Part shown: positions 33,761 through 42,543 of the stretch, piece after piece | Numbering within the stretch: position 1 is the first letter of the stretch | Layout: the number at the start of each line of letters is the position of its first letter | From: SSC3 sp963769585 | Lineage (GTDB): Bacteria; Actinomycetota; Actinomycetes; Propionibacteriales; Nocardioidaceae | NCBI GenBank assembly: GCA_963769585.1 | Contig: CAVYMJ010000001.1 | Coordinates: forward strand, 248,001-312,000 | Direction: 5' to 3' | DNA length: 64,000 nt | The notes under the pieces: generated by a model | Told to the model about the DNA's origin: nothing | Seen by the model: only the letters and a program-made list of their open reading frames with translations | The model's database searches: none | Translations under genes and position numbers: made by a program

Positions 33761-35040
33761 GCGCGGAGTCCTTTGCTGTCGGTGTGCATCTGACGATAGG
33801 AGACGGCACCGACCAGGCTCATCAGTACGCCGGCCAGCAGGATCGTCACGGCCGCCCCATGGTAGGTCGCGCCCAGGCGGACCGTCCCGATCGACCCGGC
33901 GACCAGCGGGGCAAGGGCGAGCACCGCCGCCAGCGAGAGCTTGGTCAACGATCCGACGAACGCGAACGTCCGACCTCGTACGGCGTCGGGAACCTCCAGC
34001 CCCAGCAGGGTGTTGCCGGTGACCCACGCGGTGCCCGCGCAGAACCCCAGCGCCACCGCGACCAGGGTCACGATCTCCAGATGCGGCACCAGCGCGACCG
34101 GGAAGAGCAGCAGTCCTGTCGCAGTGAGGAAGGCCCCGAAGACCTGGGTGCGGCTGCGGGACGCGAGCAGCCCTGGCCCTTTCCACATCCCGGCGCCGAG
34201 GCCGGCGAAGACAGCCCCGAAGAGGAGCCCGTAGCCGGAGTCCCCACCGCCGAGATCAGCCACCAGGGTCCGGGCCAGGCCGACCACCGCACCTCCGGCC
34301 ATGAAGGCGCCGGCTATCCCGATGACCAGACCGCGCACGAGCGGCGTCTGGGCGACGTACGCCCAGCCTTCGGTGATCACCTTCAGGACGCTCGCCTCCC
34401 CCGCAGCGGCGGCACCCCTAGGGATCGCGTGAAGTCCGAGGATCACGATGCCCGAGACCACGAAGGAGAGGCCGTTGGCATACAGAGCAAGGTCGATCGC
34501 TCCCCGTTCCAGCCAGCTCATGAGGTCGGGCCAGACCCGGTCGGCGAAGGTCAGCCCGGCGAAGATGCCCGCGGCAGGAAGCGCCGAGCCGTACGTCGTC
34601 GCGAGGCTGATCTGGTTCGCCTGCTCCAGCTGCCTCGGCTCGACGAGGTTCGGGAGAGTGGCGTCCTTGGCCGGTCCCCAGACCACGCTGACCAGCTCCA
34701 CCAGGACCGTGACGACGAAGACCCACCACAGGGTCCCCACCACCGGAATGCTGAAGAAGAGCGCACCTCGTATGAAGTCACCCCACACCAGCGTCGTACG
34801 CCGGTCGAGCCGGTCCGCGACGTACCCGGCGAAGGGTCCCACCAGCAGCGGCGGCAGCACCCTGAGCAGCAGCACCGTCGCGATCGCGTAGTTCTTGCCG
34901 GCGTACGAGTCGGCCACGAGGTTGGCCATAGCGGTCAGGGCGAGCAGCCCCATCCAGTCGCCAAGACTGGACAGCCCGAGGCCCACCCACAGCTTGCGGA
35001 AGTCCCGGTTGTGCAGGACGCTGCCCTGCTCGGCGATCAC
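33757..35040 (-). CDS. MFS transporter (tmk-associated type)
   Basis: A 427-residue permease with about 12 hydrophobic helices. It has the N-terminal FRKLWVGLGLSSLGDWMGLLAL segment and the loop motif AGYVADRLDRRTTLVWGD (motif A type). It corresponds to the N-terminal half of the long MFS-dTMP kinase fusion proteins of some actinobacteria. The GTG start lies 6 nt behind TAGGGT (35047-35052, minus strand), so the mRNA is probably leaderless. First gene of the MFS-tmk-holB-peptidase operon. Substrate unknown. Confidence 0.85.
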   Translation of the reverse strand: MIAEQGSVLHNRDFRKLWVGLGLSSLGDWMGLLALTAMANLVADSYAGKNYAIATVLLLRVLPPLLVGPFAGYVADRLDRRTTLVWGDFIRGALFFSIPVVGTLWWVFVVTVLVELVSVVWGPAKDATLPNLVEPRQLEQANQISLATTYGSALPAAGIFAGLTFADRVWPDLMSWLERGAIDLALYANGLSFVVSGIVILGLHAIPRGAAAAGEASVLKVITEGWAYVAQTPLVRGLVIGIAGAFMAGGAVVGLARTLVADLGGGDSGYGLLFGAVFAGLGAGMWKGPGLLASRSRTQVFGAFLTATGLLLFPVALVPHLEIVTLVAVALGFCAGTAWVTGNTLLGLEVPDAVRGRTFAFVGSLTKLSLAAVLALAPLVAGSIGTVRLGATYHGAAVTILLAGVLMSLVGAVSYRQMHTDSKGLRA

Positions 35041-35070
35041 GCGGTCACCCTATGTGGTGGGTGCGCTTCC

Positions 35071-35158
35071 GGTTCCCCACGGTATGCCGCCGAACCCGGG
35101 CCGCCCCTGGTGAGCACCGAACGGGAAGCGTGGGTTGCTCTGCATACCGTGGTGAACC
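35071..35158. repeat. 17-bp imperfect inverted repeat spanning 88 bp
   Basis: Arms GGTTCcCCACGGTATGC (35071-35087) and GCATACCGTGGtGAACC (35142-35158) match at 16 of 17 positions and enclose 54 bp. It lies between the topA stop and the MFS promoter. It could be a topA terminator with a large loop, or a small MITE-like element. No target-site duplication is obvious. Confidence 0.5.
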
Positions 35159-35172
35159 GCCAAAACTGACGC

Positions 35173-37869
35173 TCAGGACTCCGTGCTCGCAGCGGTCTTC
35201 TTCGCGGCCGTCTTCTTCGCGGCCGTCTTCTTCGCGGTCGCCTTCTTCGCGGTCGCCTTCTTCGCGGTCGCCTTCTTGGCGGGCTTCTTGGTGGCCTTCT
35301 TGGCTGGGCCCTTTGCCCGCCGCTCCGCGAGAAGCTCCAGAGCCCGCTCGAGGGTCAGCGAGGTCTCATCGTCACCCGAACGAAGGGTGGCGTTGTACTC
35401 GCCGTCGGTGACGTACGAGCCGAACCGGCCGGCCTTGACGGTGACCATGGCTCCGTTGGTCGGGTCCTCTCCGAGCTCACGCCCCGGGTTGGCCGCACCT
35501 CGGCCACGGGCCTTCGGCTGAGCGTAGATCGCGAGCGCCTCGTCCAGACTCATGGTGAGGAGCTTCTCCTCCGAGTCGATGGACCGCGAGTCCGTGCCCT
35601 TCCTCAGGTACGGGCCGTAGCGGCCGTTCTGCGCTGTGATCTCGTCGCCAGACTCCGGGTCGACGCCGACCACTCGCGGAAGGGTGAGCAGCTCCAGCGC
35701 CTGCTCGAGCGTAACGGTGTCGATCGTCATGGCCTTGAACAGCGACGACGTTCGCGGCTTGCTCGACTTCGGCGCGTCCTCGGGGAGGAGCTCGGTGACG
35801 TAGGGACCGAAGCGGCCGTTCTTGGCCACGATGGTCAGCCCGGTCGAGGGGTCGACGCCCAGCTCGGTCTCGGCGCCCGCCGGGGTCGCGAGCAGCTCCG
35901 CGGCCTTCTCGGGCGTCAGCTCGTCCGGAGGGAGGTCTTCAGGAACGTTCGCCCGTTCGCCGTCAGTTGTCTCTATGTAGGGACCGAACTTCCCGACCCG
36001 GAGGTTGACGCCCTCGCTGATCGGGAAGGTGGCGAGCTCACGAGCGTCGATGTCCCCCAACTCGGTGACCAGGGCGTGCAGGCCGGCGATCCCGTCGTCC
36101 TCGTTGCCGAAGTAGAAACGGCCGAGCTCGGTGACGCGGTCGCGGCGTCCGCCTGCGATCTCGTCGAGGATGTCCTCCATGCCGGCGGTGAACTCATAGG
36201 AGACCAGCCGCGCGAAGTGGTCCTCGAGGAGCCGGACCACCGAGAAAGCGAGCCACGCCGGGACCAGCGCGGTGCCCTTCTTGTAGACGTAGCCGCGGTT
36301 GAGGATGGTGCCGATGATCGACGCGTACGTCGACGGGCGGCCGATCTCCCGCTCCTCCAGCTCACGGATGAGCGTGGCCTCGGTGTAACGGGCCGGCGGC
36401 TTGGTCTCGTGTCCGGCCGCCTTGAGCGCAGCGGCCGAGACCGCGTCGGACTCCTGGACGTTGGGCAGCCGCGTCTGCGCGTCGTCCTTCTCGGCGTCAG
36501 GCTCGTCGGAGCCCTCGACGTACGCCTTGAGGAAGCCGTGGAAGGTGATCACCCGACCCGAGGCGGCGAAGACGACGTCCTCGCCGGTCGCGGCGGGGCC
36601 TCCCAGCCGGATCGAGACACTCTGACCCTCGGCGTCCTTCATCTGTGACGCGACGGTACGCATCCAGATCAGCTCGTAGAGTCGGAACTCGTCCGCGGTG
36701 AGCCCGGTCTGAGCCGGCGTACGAAACGACTCACCTGCAGGGCGGATCGCCTCGTGCGCCTCCTGCGCGTTCTTCACCTTCGACTGGTAGGTGCGCGGCT
36801 TGTCCGGAAGGTACTCGGCGCCGTACAGGTCACGCACCTGGTCCCGGGCGGCGTTGACGGCCGACTCCGACAGCGTGATCGAGTCGGTACGCATATAGGT
36901 GATGAAGCCGTTCTCGTACAGCCGCTGGGCGACGCCCATCGTCCTCGAAGCACCGAACCCCAGCTTGCGGGACGCCTCCTGCTGCAACGTCGTGGTGCGG
37001 AAAGGCGCGTACGGCGACCGGCGGTACGGCTTGGACTCGACGGAGCGGACCTCGAACGCGGTGTCGCTGAGCGCGCCGACCAGCTGTTCCGCCCTGGTGC
37101 GGTCAAGGTGGGCGACCTTCTCCGCCGCCTTGAGCTCGCCGAGGCTGTTGAAGTCCGAGCCGCGGGCGACCCGGGCACCGTCGATCGAGTGGAGCTTGGC
37201 CGGGAACATTCGCTCGGCGTGCTTCTCGCCGGCGTCGAAGGTCCCCTCGATGTCCCAGTACGACGCCATCCGGAACGCCATGCGTTCCCGCTCGCGGTCG
37301 ACCACCAGTCGGGTGGCGACGGACTGGACGCGGCCTGCGGACAGGCCAGACATGACCTTCTTCCACAGCACGGGGCTGACCTCGTAGCCGTAGAGGCGGT
37401 CGAGGATCCGACGAGCCTCCTGAGCCTCGACAAGGTCCAGGTCCAGGGCGCGTGGGTTGGCGACCGCCTCCTGGATCGCGGACTTGGTGATCTCGTGGAA
37501 GACCATCCGGTGCACCGGCACGGTGGGCTTGAGCTCCTCCTGGAGATGCCAGGCGATGGCCTCACCCTCGCGGTCCTCATCCGTGGCGAGATAGAGCTCG
37601 TCGGCTTCCTTGAGCAGGCCCTTGAGCTTGGTCATGTGCGACTTCTTGTCGCGGGAGACCACGTAGTACGGGGTGAACCCGTTGTTCACGTCGACGCCCA
37701 GCCGAGCCCAGGGCTCACCCTTGATCTTGGCCGGAATCTCGGCCGCGCTCTGGGGCAGGTCACGGATGTGACCGATCGACGACTCGACCACATAGCCGGG
37801 ACCGAGGTAGCCGGCAATCGTCTTCGCCTTGGCCGGCGACTCGACAATCACGAGCTTGTGGGATGCCAC
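35173..37869 (-). CDS. topA: DNA topoisomerase I
   Basis: An 898-residue type IA topoisomerase. The N-terminal Toprim domain begins KLVIVESPAKAKTIAGYL and carries ATDEDREGEAIAW. The catalytic Tyr is in FITYMRTDSITLS. The C-terminal third has four topoisomerase-C repeats (GRFGPYV/GRYGPYL/GKFGPYI/GRFGSYV) in place of zinc fingers, as in mycobacterial TopA. It ends in a Lys/Ala-rich tail built of KKATAKKAT-type repeats that binds DNA. It relaxes negative supercoils. The GTG at 37869 is preferred because GAGGAG lies 10 nt upstream. Confidence 0.95.
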   Translation of the reverse strand: MASHKLVIVESPAKAKTIAGYLGPGYVVESSIGHIRDLPQSAAEIPAKIKGEPWARLGVDVNNGFTPYYVVSRDKKSHMTKLKGLLKEADELYLATDEDREGEAIAWHLQEELKPTVPVHRMVFHEITKSAIQEAVANPRALDLDLVEAQEARRILDRLYGYEVSPVLWKKVMSGLSAGRVQSVATRLVVDRERERMAFRMASYWDIEGTFDAGEKHAERMFPAKLHSIDGARVARGSDFNSLGELKAAEKVAHLDRTRAEQLVGALSDTAFEVRSVESKPYRRSPYAPFRTTTLQQEASRKLGFGASRTMGVAQRLYENGFITYMRTDSITLSESAVNAARDQVRDLYGAEYLPDKPRTYQSKVKNAQEAHEAIRPAGESFRTPAQTGLTADEFRLYELIWMRTVASQMKDAEGQSVSIRLGGPAATGEDVVFAASGRVITFHGFLKAYVEGSDEPDAEKDDAQTRLPNVQESDAVSAAALKAAGHETKPPARYTEATLIRELEEREIGRPSTYASIIGTILNRGYVYKKGTALVPAWLAFSVVRLLEDHFARLVSYEFTAGMEDILDEIAGGRRDRVTELGRFYFGNEDDGIAGLHALVTELGDIDARELATFPISEGVNLRVGKFGPYIETTDGERANVPEDLPPDELTPEKAAELLATPAGAETELGVDPSTGLTIVAKNGRFGPYVTELLPEDAPKSSKPRTSSLFKAMTIDTVTLEQALELLTLPRVVGVDPESGDEITAQNGRYGPYLRKGTDSRSIDSEEKLLTMSLDEALAIYAQPKARGRGAANPGRELGEDPTNGAMVTVKAGRFGSYVTDGEYNATLRSGDDETSLTLERALELLAERRAKGPAKKATKKPAKKATAKKATAKKATAKKTAAKKTAAKKTAASTES

Positions 37870-38058
37870 TGGGTCAGTACTCCTCGATCTACTCATCACG
37901 CATCAGAACCGATGCAGCACAAGACGGTAGTCCCTGGTGTCAAGCCGTCCCGGAGCCGCCCTCTGGTTTCGAGACCGCGGCGAACCAGGCGCGGGCCGCC
38001 TCGTCGGCGGCGCAGACGGCCCCGACGACGACCGACAGATCCGTCATCTCGTGGGGCG

Positions 38059-38922
38059 TCAGGCGCGGGCAGCCAGCTCCGCGACCTGCGCGGCGATCGC
38101 TGGCGCCTGGTCCTCGGGGAAGAAGTGCTTACCCGGCAGCCGGACGATCGTCTCCTGGCCAGCGGCCCGCCGTGCCACCTCGCCGAAGGTGGCAATCGGC
38201 AGCCCCGGGTCGTCGACGGCCCACACCACCTGTACCGGGTAGCGGTCGCTACCCAGCACGCTCAGGTAGCGCTCCTGCTTGGCGTCGGTGCGCTCGAAGC
38301 CGCGCATGATTCGCAAGAACGCCGCACCGCGGTCGCCCCGGCGCAACAGGTCAACATAGGCACCGAGCTCGGCCGGAGTGACGGCCTCCATGTTCGCCAC
38401 CCCCTGCAGGCGCATCAGGAGTCGGAACAGCGGCTTGTTCAACAAGGCGAGGTACGCGCGACCGACGTACTTGTGCGCGAACGGCTCCATCACCCACGGC
38501 CGCCGGAAGCCCGCCACCTCCACCATCGTGTTCAGCACTGTCAATGAGGCGATCCGCTCCGGAACCGCCGCCGCCAGCTCGAAGCCGACCGGACCGCCGA
38601 TGTCGTGTACGACCAAGTGGAAGCGGTCAAGGCCAAGAGCATCGACCGCAGCGGTTGCCCAGCTGCCGAGTCCGGACCAGGTGTAGTCGAAGTCGACGGG
38701 GCGGTCTGCCAGGCCGAGGCCCGGCAAGTCGAACGCGACGCCCCTGAGCCCTCGCGCCGCGAGCTCGGGCACCACCTTGCGGTACAGGTACGACGAAGTG
38801 GGCACGCCGTGCAGGCACACGACCGGATCGCCCGAACCGGCCTCCAGGACGAAGCTGTCGACCCCGGCCGCGGAGAACCTGCGTCCGGACTGCTCGTGGG
38901 CGACGACGGCTGCGCTGGTCAT
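38059..38922 (-). CDS. alpha/beta hydrolase, haloalkane dehalogenase/epoxide hydrolase-like
   Basis: A 287-residue alpha/beta-fold enzyme. The oxyanion segment HGVPTSS is near residues 38-44. The nucleophile elbow VVHDIGGPVG puts Asp at about 107, as in haloalkane dehalogenases and epoxide hydrolases rather than Ser esterases. The C-terminal His is in LPGKHFFPED. Cytosolic. The ATG at 38922 is preferred over the ATG three codons earlier because AAGGA is 9 nt upstream of it. It is monocistronic, downstream of hppA's terminator. Substrate unknown. Confidence 0.82.
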   Translation of the reverse strand: MTSAAVVAHEQSGRRFSAAGVDSFVLEAGSGDPVVCLHGVPTSSYLYRKVVPELAARGLRGVAFDLPGLGLADRPVDFDYTWSGLGSWATAAVDALGLDRFHLVVHDIGGPVGFELAAAVPERIASLTVLNTMVEVAGFRRPWVMEPFAHKYVGRAYLALLNKPLFRLLMRLQGVANMEAVTPAELGAYVDLLRRGDRGAAFLRIMRGFERTDAKQERYLSVLGSDRYPVQVVWAVDDPGLPIATFGEVARRAAGQETIVRLPGKHFFPEDQAPAIAAQVAELAARA

Positions 38923-39046
38923 GGGTGCCATTCCTTTTTGCCGAGGGATCTCGAGGGCCGAGTCTCGGACACGCGTCGTCCCATTGCCGGACCACCAGTC
39001 GATTCAGGCGTCCGAGCGTCAGTATGCCCTGCTCCGCCAGACGACG

Positions 39047-39078
39047 AAGGGCCCGCCCTGAGACCAGGACGGGCCCTT
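39047..39078 (-). terminator. hppA terminator hairpin
   Basis: AAGGGCCCGCCCTG (39047-39060) and CAGGACGGGCCCTT (39065-39078) form a 14-bp stem with one mismatch and a 4-nt loop, starting 17 bp after the hppA stop. No U-tract follows, in the usual style of this genome. Confidence 0.7.
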
Positions 39079-39095
39079 CGCAACGTGCCTCGTGA

Positions 39096-41510
39096 CTAGA
39101 CCGTGACCGACTCAGCGACGTCGTCGTCCGCACCGATCGCGATCGGGCGGCGCTTGGAGATGTAGACCGCGACCACGATGATCACGACCGCGCCGATCGC
39201 GATCGAGAGACGCAGCGGGTCGTTGGCCTCCTCGCCGTACGTCATCTTGACTACGGCACCGGCGATGAGCAGCGAGACCAGGTTCATCACCTTGAGCAGC
39301 GGGTTGATCGCGGGGCCCGCGGTGTCCTTGAACGGGTCACCCACGGTGTCGCCGATGATCGTCGCCTCGTGCGCCAGGGAGCCCTTGCCGCCGTGGACGC
39401 CGTCCTCGACGAGCTTCTTGGCGTTGTCCCAGGCACCGCCCGAGTTCGCCAGGAAGACCGCCATCAGCGTGCCGGTCCCGATCGCCCCTGCCAGGTAGCA
39501 GCCCAGCGGCCCAGGACCGAGACCGAACCCGACCGCGATGGGGGCGAGCAACGCCAGCAGACCCGGCGTGGCCAGCTCACGCAAGGAGTCCCTGGTGCAG
39601 ATGTCCACGACCTTGCCGTACTCGGGTCGGCCGGTGCCCTCCATGATCCCGGGGATCTCCCGGAACTGGCGGCGTACCTCGAACACCACAGCGCCGGCGG
39701 CCCGGCCCACAGCGTTGATGGCCAGACCAGAGAAGAGGAATACCACGGCCGCACCGAGAAGCAGACCCACCAGGTTCGCCGGGTCAGCAACGTTCAGGAC
39801 GCCGATCAGCGAGAGGAAGTCAGGTGCCGACAGCTTGTCGACGCCATCGATGTTCTCCAGCGTCGCGGTGGTGACCTCCCTGGTGAAGGAACCGAACAGC
39901 GCGGTCGCCGCCAGGACGGCCGTCGCGATCGCGATGCCCTTGGTGATCGCCTTGGTGGTGTTGCCGACGGCGTCGAGCTCGGTCAGGATCGCCGCGCCCT
40001 CCGCGTCGACATCGCCTGACATCTCCGCGATGCCCTGAGCGTTGTCCGAGACCGGACCGAAGGTGTCCATCGCGACGATCACTCCGACCGTGGTGAGCAG
40101 ACCACAGCCGGCCAGCGCGACAGCGAACAGCGAGATGGTCAGCGAGGCTCCACCGAGGAGGAAGGCTCCGAAGACTGCTGCGCCGATCACGATCGCGGTG
40201 TAGACCGCCGACTCCAGGCCAACCGAGATGCCCGCCAGGATCACGGTTGCCGCGCCGGTGAGCGAGGTCTTCCCGACGTCCTTGACGGGGCGGTGCTCGG
40301 TTCCGGTGAAGTAGCCGGTCAGGGCCAGGATCACGCCCGCCAGCACGATGCCGATCAGTACGGCCAGCGTCGCGATCAGGGCCGGGTTGCCGTCAGGCTG
40401 CTCGACGAGCCCGTTGTTCCCCGGGTTCTGGGCGAAGGAGACGACGCGCTCGAGAAGCGACCCGCCCACTTCTGTGCCGTGCAGCTGCCCGAAGTTGGTG
40501 GGCAGGAACAGGAAGGCAGCGCCCGCGCTCAGCACGGCCGAGATCGCGGCCGAGACGTAGAAGGCGCGGTTGATCGTCGTCAGGCCCGACTCTGTCGGTC
40601 GGGGCCGGCACAGGTAGATGCCGATGATCGCGGTGAGCGCTCCGATGGCCGGGATGATCAGCGGGAAGAGCAGGCCCTCCTCGCCGAACGCGACGTGCCC
40701 AAGGATCAGCGCTGCAACAAGCGTCACGGCGTAGGACTCGAAGAGGTCGGCGGCCATACCGGCACAGTCCCCTACGTTGTCCCCCACGTTGTCAGCGATG
40801 GTCGCAGCATTGCGCGGGTCGTCCTCGGGGATGTTGTTCTCGACCTTGCCCACCAGGTCGGCGCCGACGTCGGCGGCCTTGGTGAAGATGCCACCACCGA
40901 CACGCATGAACATCGCGAGGAGCGCGGCGCCGAAGCCGAAGCCTTCGAGCACCGACGCGGCGTCTTCGCGGTAGATCAGGACGACGAGCGACGCGCCGAG
41001 GAGGCCGAGCCCGACAGTGGCCATTCCGACAGTGCCGCCGGTTCGGAACGCGATACGCATCGCCGGGTCGCGACCCTCGGACTGGGCGGCCGCAGCCACC
41101 CGGACGTTGGCCTTCACGGCCAGCGACATCCCGAAGTAGCCGATAGCAGCCGAGAAGACTGCGCCCACGAGGAAGAAGACCGAGCGACCGATCTTGACGT
41201 CGGTGCTGTCGGCGGGAAGGAAGAGGAGCAGTACGAACGCCAGGAGGACGAAGCCGCCGAGCGTCATGAACTGCCTCTTGAGGTACGCCTGGGCGCCCTC
41301 CTCCACCGCCAGCGCGATGGTCTTCATGTTCTCCGTGCCCTCACCGGCAGCCAGGACCTGCTGTCGGAACACAACGCCCATGGCGAGCGCGATGAGCGCA
41401 ACGCCGCCGACGATGATGATTCCGATGGTCTGGTTGTCGCCAGTCAGGGATACGGCTGCAGCTCCACCGTCGGCTAGTGGCGCAGCCGCGGCAAAGATGT
41501 GGCCGGACAT
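39096..41510 (-). CDS. hppA: membrane-bound proton-translocating pyrophosphatase
   Basis: An 804-residue integral membrane enzyme with about 16 helices. It couples pyrophosphate hydrolysis to proton export. The substrate site is in DVGADLVGKVENNIPEDDPR and NVGDNVGDCAGMAADLFESY. The GNTTKA segment has Lys where potassium-dependent enzymes have Ala, marking it as the K+-independent class. The ATG lies about 100 bp downstream of a minus-strand TAGAGT -10 (41617-41622). A terminator hairpin follows the gene. Confidence 0.95.
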   Translation of the reverse strand: MSGHIFAAAAPLADGGAAAVSLTGDNQTIGIIIVGGVALIALAMGVVFRQQVLAAGEGTENMKTIALAVEEGAQAYLKRQFMTLGGFVLLAFVLLLFLPADSTDVKIGRSVFFLVGAVFSAAIGYFGMSLAVKANVRVAAAAQSEGRDPAMRIAFRTGGTVGMATVGLGLLGASLVVLIYREDAASVLEGFGFGAALLAMFMRVGGGIFTKAADVGADLVGKVENNIPEDDPRNAATIADNVGDNVGDCAGMAADLFESYAVTLVAALILGHVAFGEEGLLFPLIIPAIGALTAIIGIYLCRPRPTESGLTTINRAFYVSAAISAVLSAGAAFLFLPTNFGQLHGTEVGGSLLERVVSFAQNPGNNGLVEQPDGNPALIATLAVLIGIVLAGVILALTGYFTGTEHRPVKDVGKTSLTGAATVILAGISVGLESAVYTAIVIGAAVFGAFLLGGASLTISLFAVALAGCGLLTTVGVIVAMDTFGPVSDNAQGIAEMSGDVDAEGAAILTELDAVGNTTKAITKGIAIATAVLAATALFGSFTREVTTATLENIDGVDKLSAPDFLSLIGVLNVADPANLVGLLLGAAVVFLFSGLAINAVGRAAGAVVFEVRRQFREIPGIMEGTGRPEYGKVVDICTRDSLRELATPGLLALLAPIAVGFGLGPGPLGCYLAGAIGTGTLMAVFLANSGGAWDNAKKLVEDGVHGGKGSLAHEATIIGDTVGDPFKDTAGPAINPLLKVMNLVSLLIAGAVVKMTYGEEANDPLRLSIAIGAVVIIVVAVYISKRRPIAIGADDDVAESVTV

Positions 41511-41557
41511 GGGTCCTCCTCATGGGCAACGTGGCCCGATTCGTTGGCCTTCGCAGA

Positions 41558-41622
41558 CACCCGGCGAAGGCTTCGCGGGTGCGGAGAGGTGTGAGCTGAC
41601 TCACGAGTGGTTCGTCACTCTA
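41558..41622 (-). promoter_or_regulatory. hppA promoter region with two hairpins
   Basis: A minus-strand TAGAGT -10 (41617-41622) would start transcription near 41610. Downstream are GTGAG-ctga-CTCAC (41591-41604) and a CACCCG/CGGGTG hairpin (41558-41581) with an inner CGAAG/CTTCG. These may be an operator or leader structure. The second hairpin could also terminate transcripts from the anti-sigma gene upstream. Confidence 0.4.
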
Positions 41623-41692
41623 CAAAGTGGAAACCCGTGGCCTGCAAGGGGGTTGTGATCCACTCCACAGCGGCCGGTCGTGCCCGAGTCGT

Positions 41693-42094
41693 TCAGAGGG
41701 GCCAGGACATCGCCAGCGACGTCGACTCGCCGTTCTGGGTGACCACCAGATCCTCGGTGAGACCGCGCAGCAGCGCCCACGGGTCCATCGACTCCTCGGG
41801 CGGCTCAACCGGGTCCCCCGTCAGGCAGATCAAGGTGGCGAAGAGTCGATCGGCGATGTCCATCTGCAGCCTGATCTTGGTGTCAGCGGTCGAGTCGGAG
41901 CCGCCGACCAGACCCGAGACCATGACCGCGCAGGCCTCGCCCACCGCGAGGCGTACTTCCTCGACCAGGCTCTCACTGGAGGACGCTCGCCGCGCGACCG
42001 CCGCCGCTACGAGCCGGACCGTGCGCACCAGCGACGGGTCACGCGAGATTGCGATGGAGATCCCCGCGTGGGTCCGGGGCGGGCCGATGGCCAT
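41693..42094 (-). CDS. anti-sigma regulatory factor (RsbW-like ATP-binding protein)
   Basis: A 133-residue GHKL-type ATP-binding domain protein. An N-box-like helix EEVRLAVGEACA is recognisable, with a divergent G-box. Such proteins bind and phosphorylate a STAS antagonist and hold a sigma factor, in partner switching. The ATG at 42094 is 8 nt after the stop of the STAS gene. No sigma factor lies beside it. Its short, diverged nucleotide-binding loops leave its kinase activity uncertain. Confidence 0.7.
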   Translation of the reverse strand: MAIGPPRTHAGISIAISRDPSLVRTVRLVAAAVARRASSSESLVEEVRLAVGEACAVMVSGLVGGSDSTADTKIRLQMDIADRLFATLICLTGDPVEPPEESMDPWALLRGLTEDLVVTQNGESTSLAMSWPL

Positions 42095-42101
42095 GACCGC
42101 G

Positions 42102-42443
42102 CTACTGCTTCGCGGCCAACGCGTCGGCCTGGGAGGCATGTATCGCGAACACCTTCGCCAGCTGGGTGATCCGGAAGATCTTGAGCAGTCTCTCCTGGGT
42201 GCAGATCAGCTGCATGGAGCCGTCATGGGCGCGGAGCTTCTTCAGCCCACCGACCAGAACACCCAGGCCGGTCGAGTCGAGGAACTCGACGTTCTCCATG
42301 TCGATCAGGATGTTGTAGTTGCCGTCGGCTACCAGCTCGGAGATGCGGTCCCGGAGCTTGGGGGCGGTGTACACGTCGACCTCCCCGCCGACTTCGATGA
42401 TGGTGTGACCGTTCTCGTGGCGTGTCTCCAAGGACAGGTCCAC
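42102..42443 (-). CDS. STAS-domain anti-sigma factor antagonist
   Basis: A 113-residue STAS protein with the phosphorylatable serine in the segment FLDSTGLGVLVGGLKKLR and the usual beta-alpha core. Unphosphorylated, it would bind the anti-sigma partner encoded downstream and release a sigma factor. The GTG at 42443 has a GAGGAG ribosome-binding site 7 nt upstream. It is divergent from the helicase gene, with a 100-bp shared promoter region. Confidence 0.88.
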   Translation of the reverse strand: MDLSLETRHENGHTIIEVGGEVDVYTAPKLRDRISELVADGNYNILIDMENVEFLDSTGLGVLVGGLKKLRAHDGSMQLICTQERLLKIFRITQLAKVFAIHASQADALAAKQ

Positions 42444-42543
42444 AGTCGTCCTCCTCAACGGGCCGAACTTGTCAGTATCCCTCTTGCACGGCCGTTCAGA
42501 GGCCCCGCACCAGCATTCAACCACGGTTTGAAAGACTCTCGAG

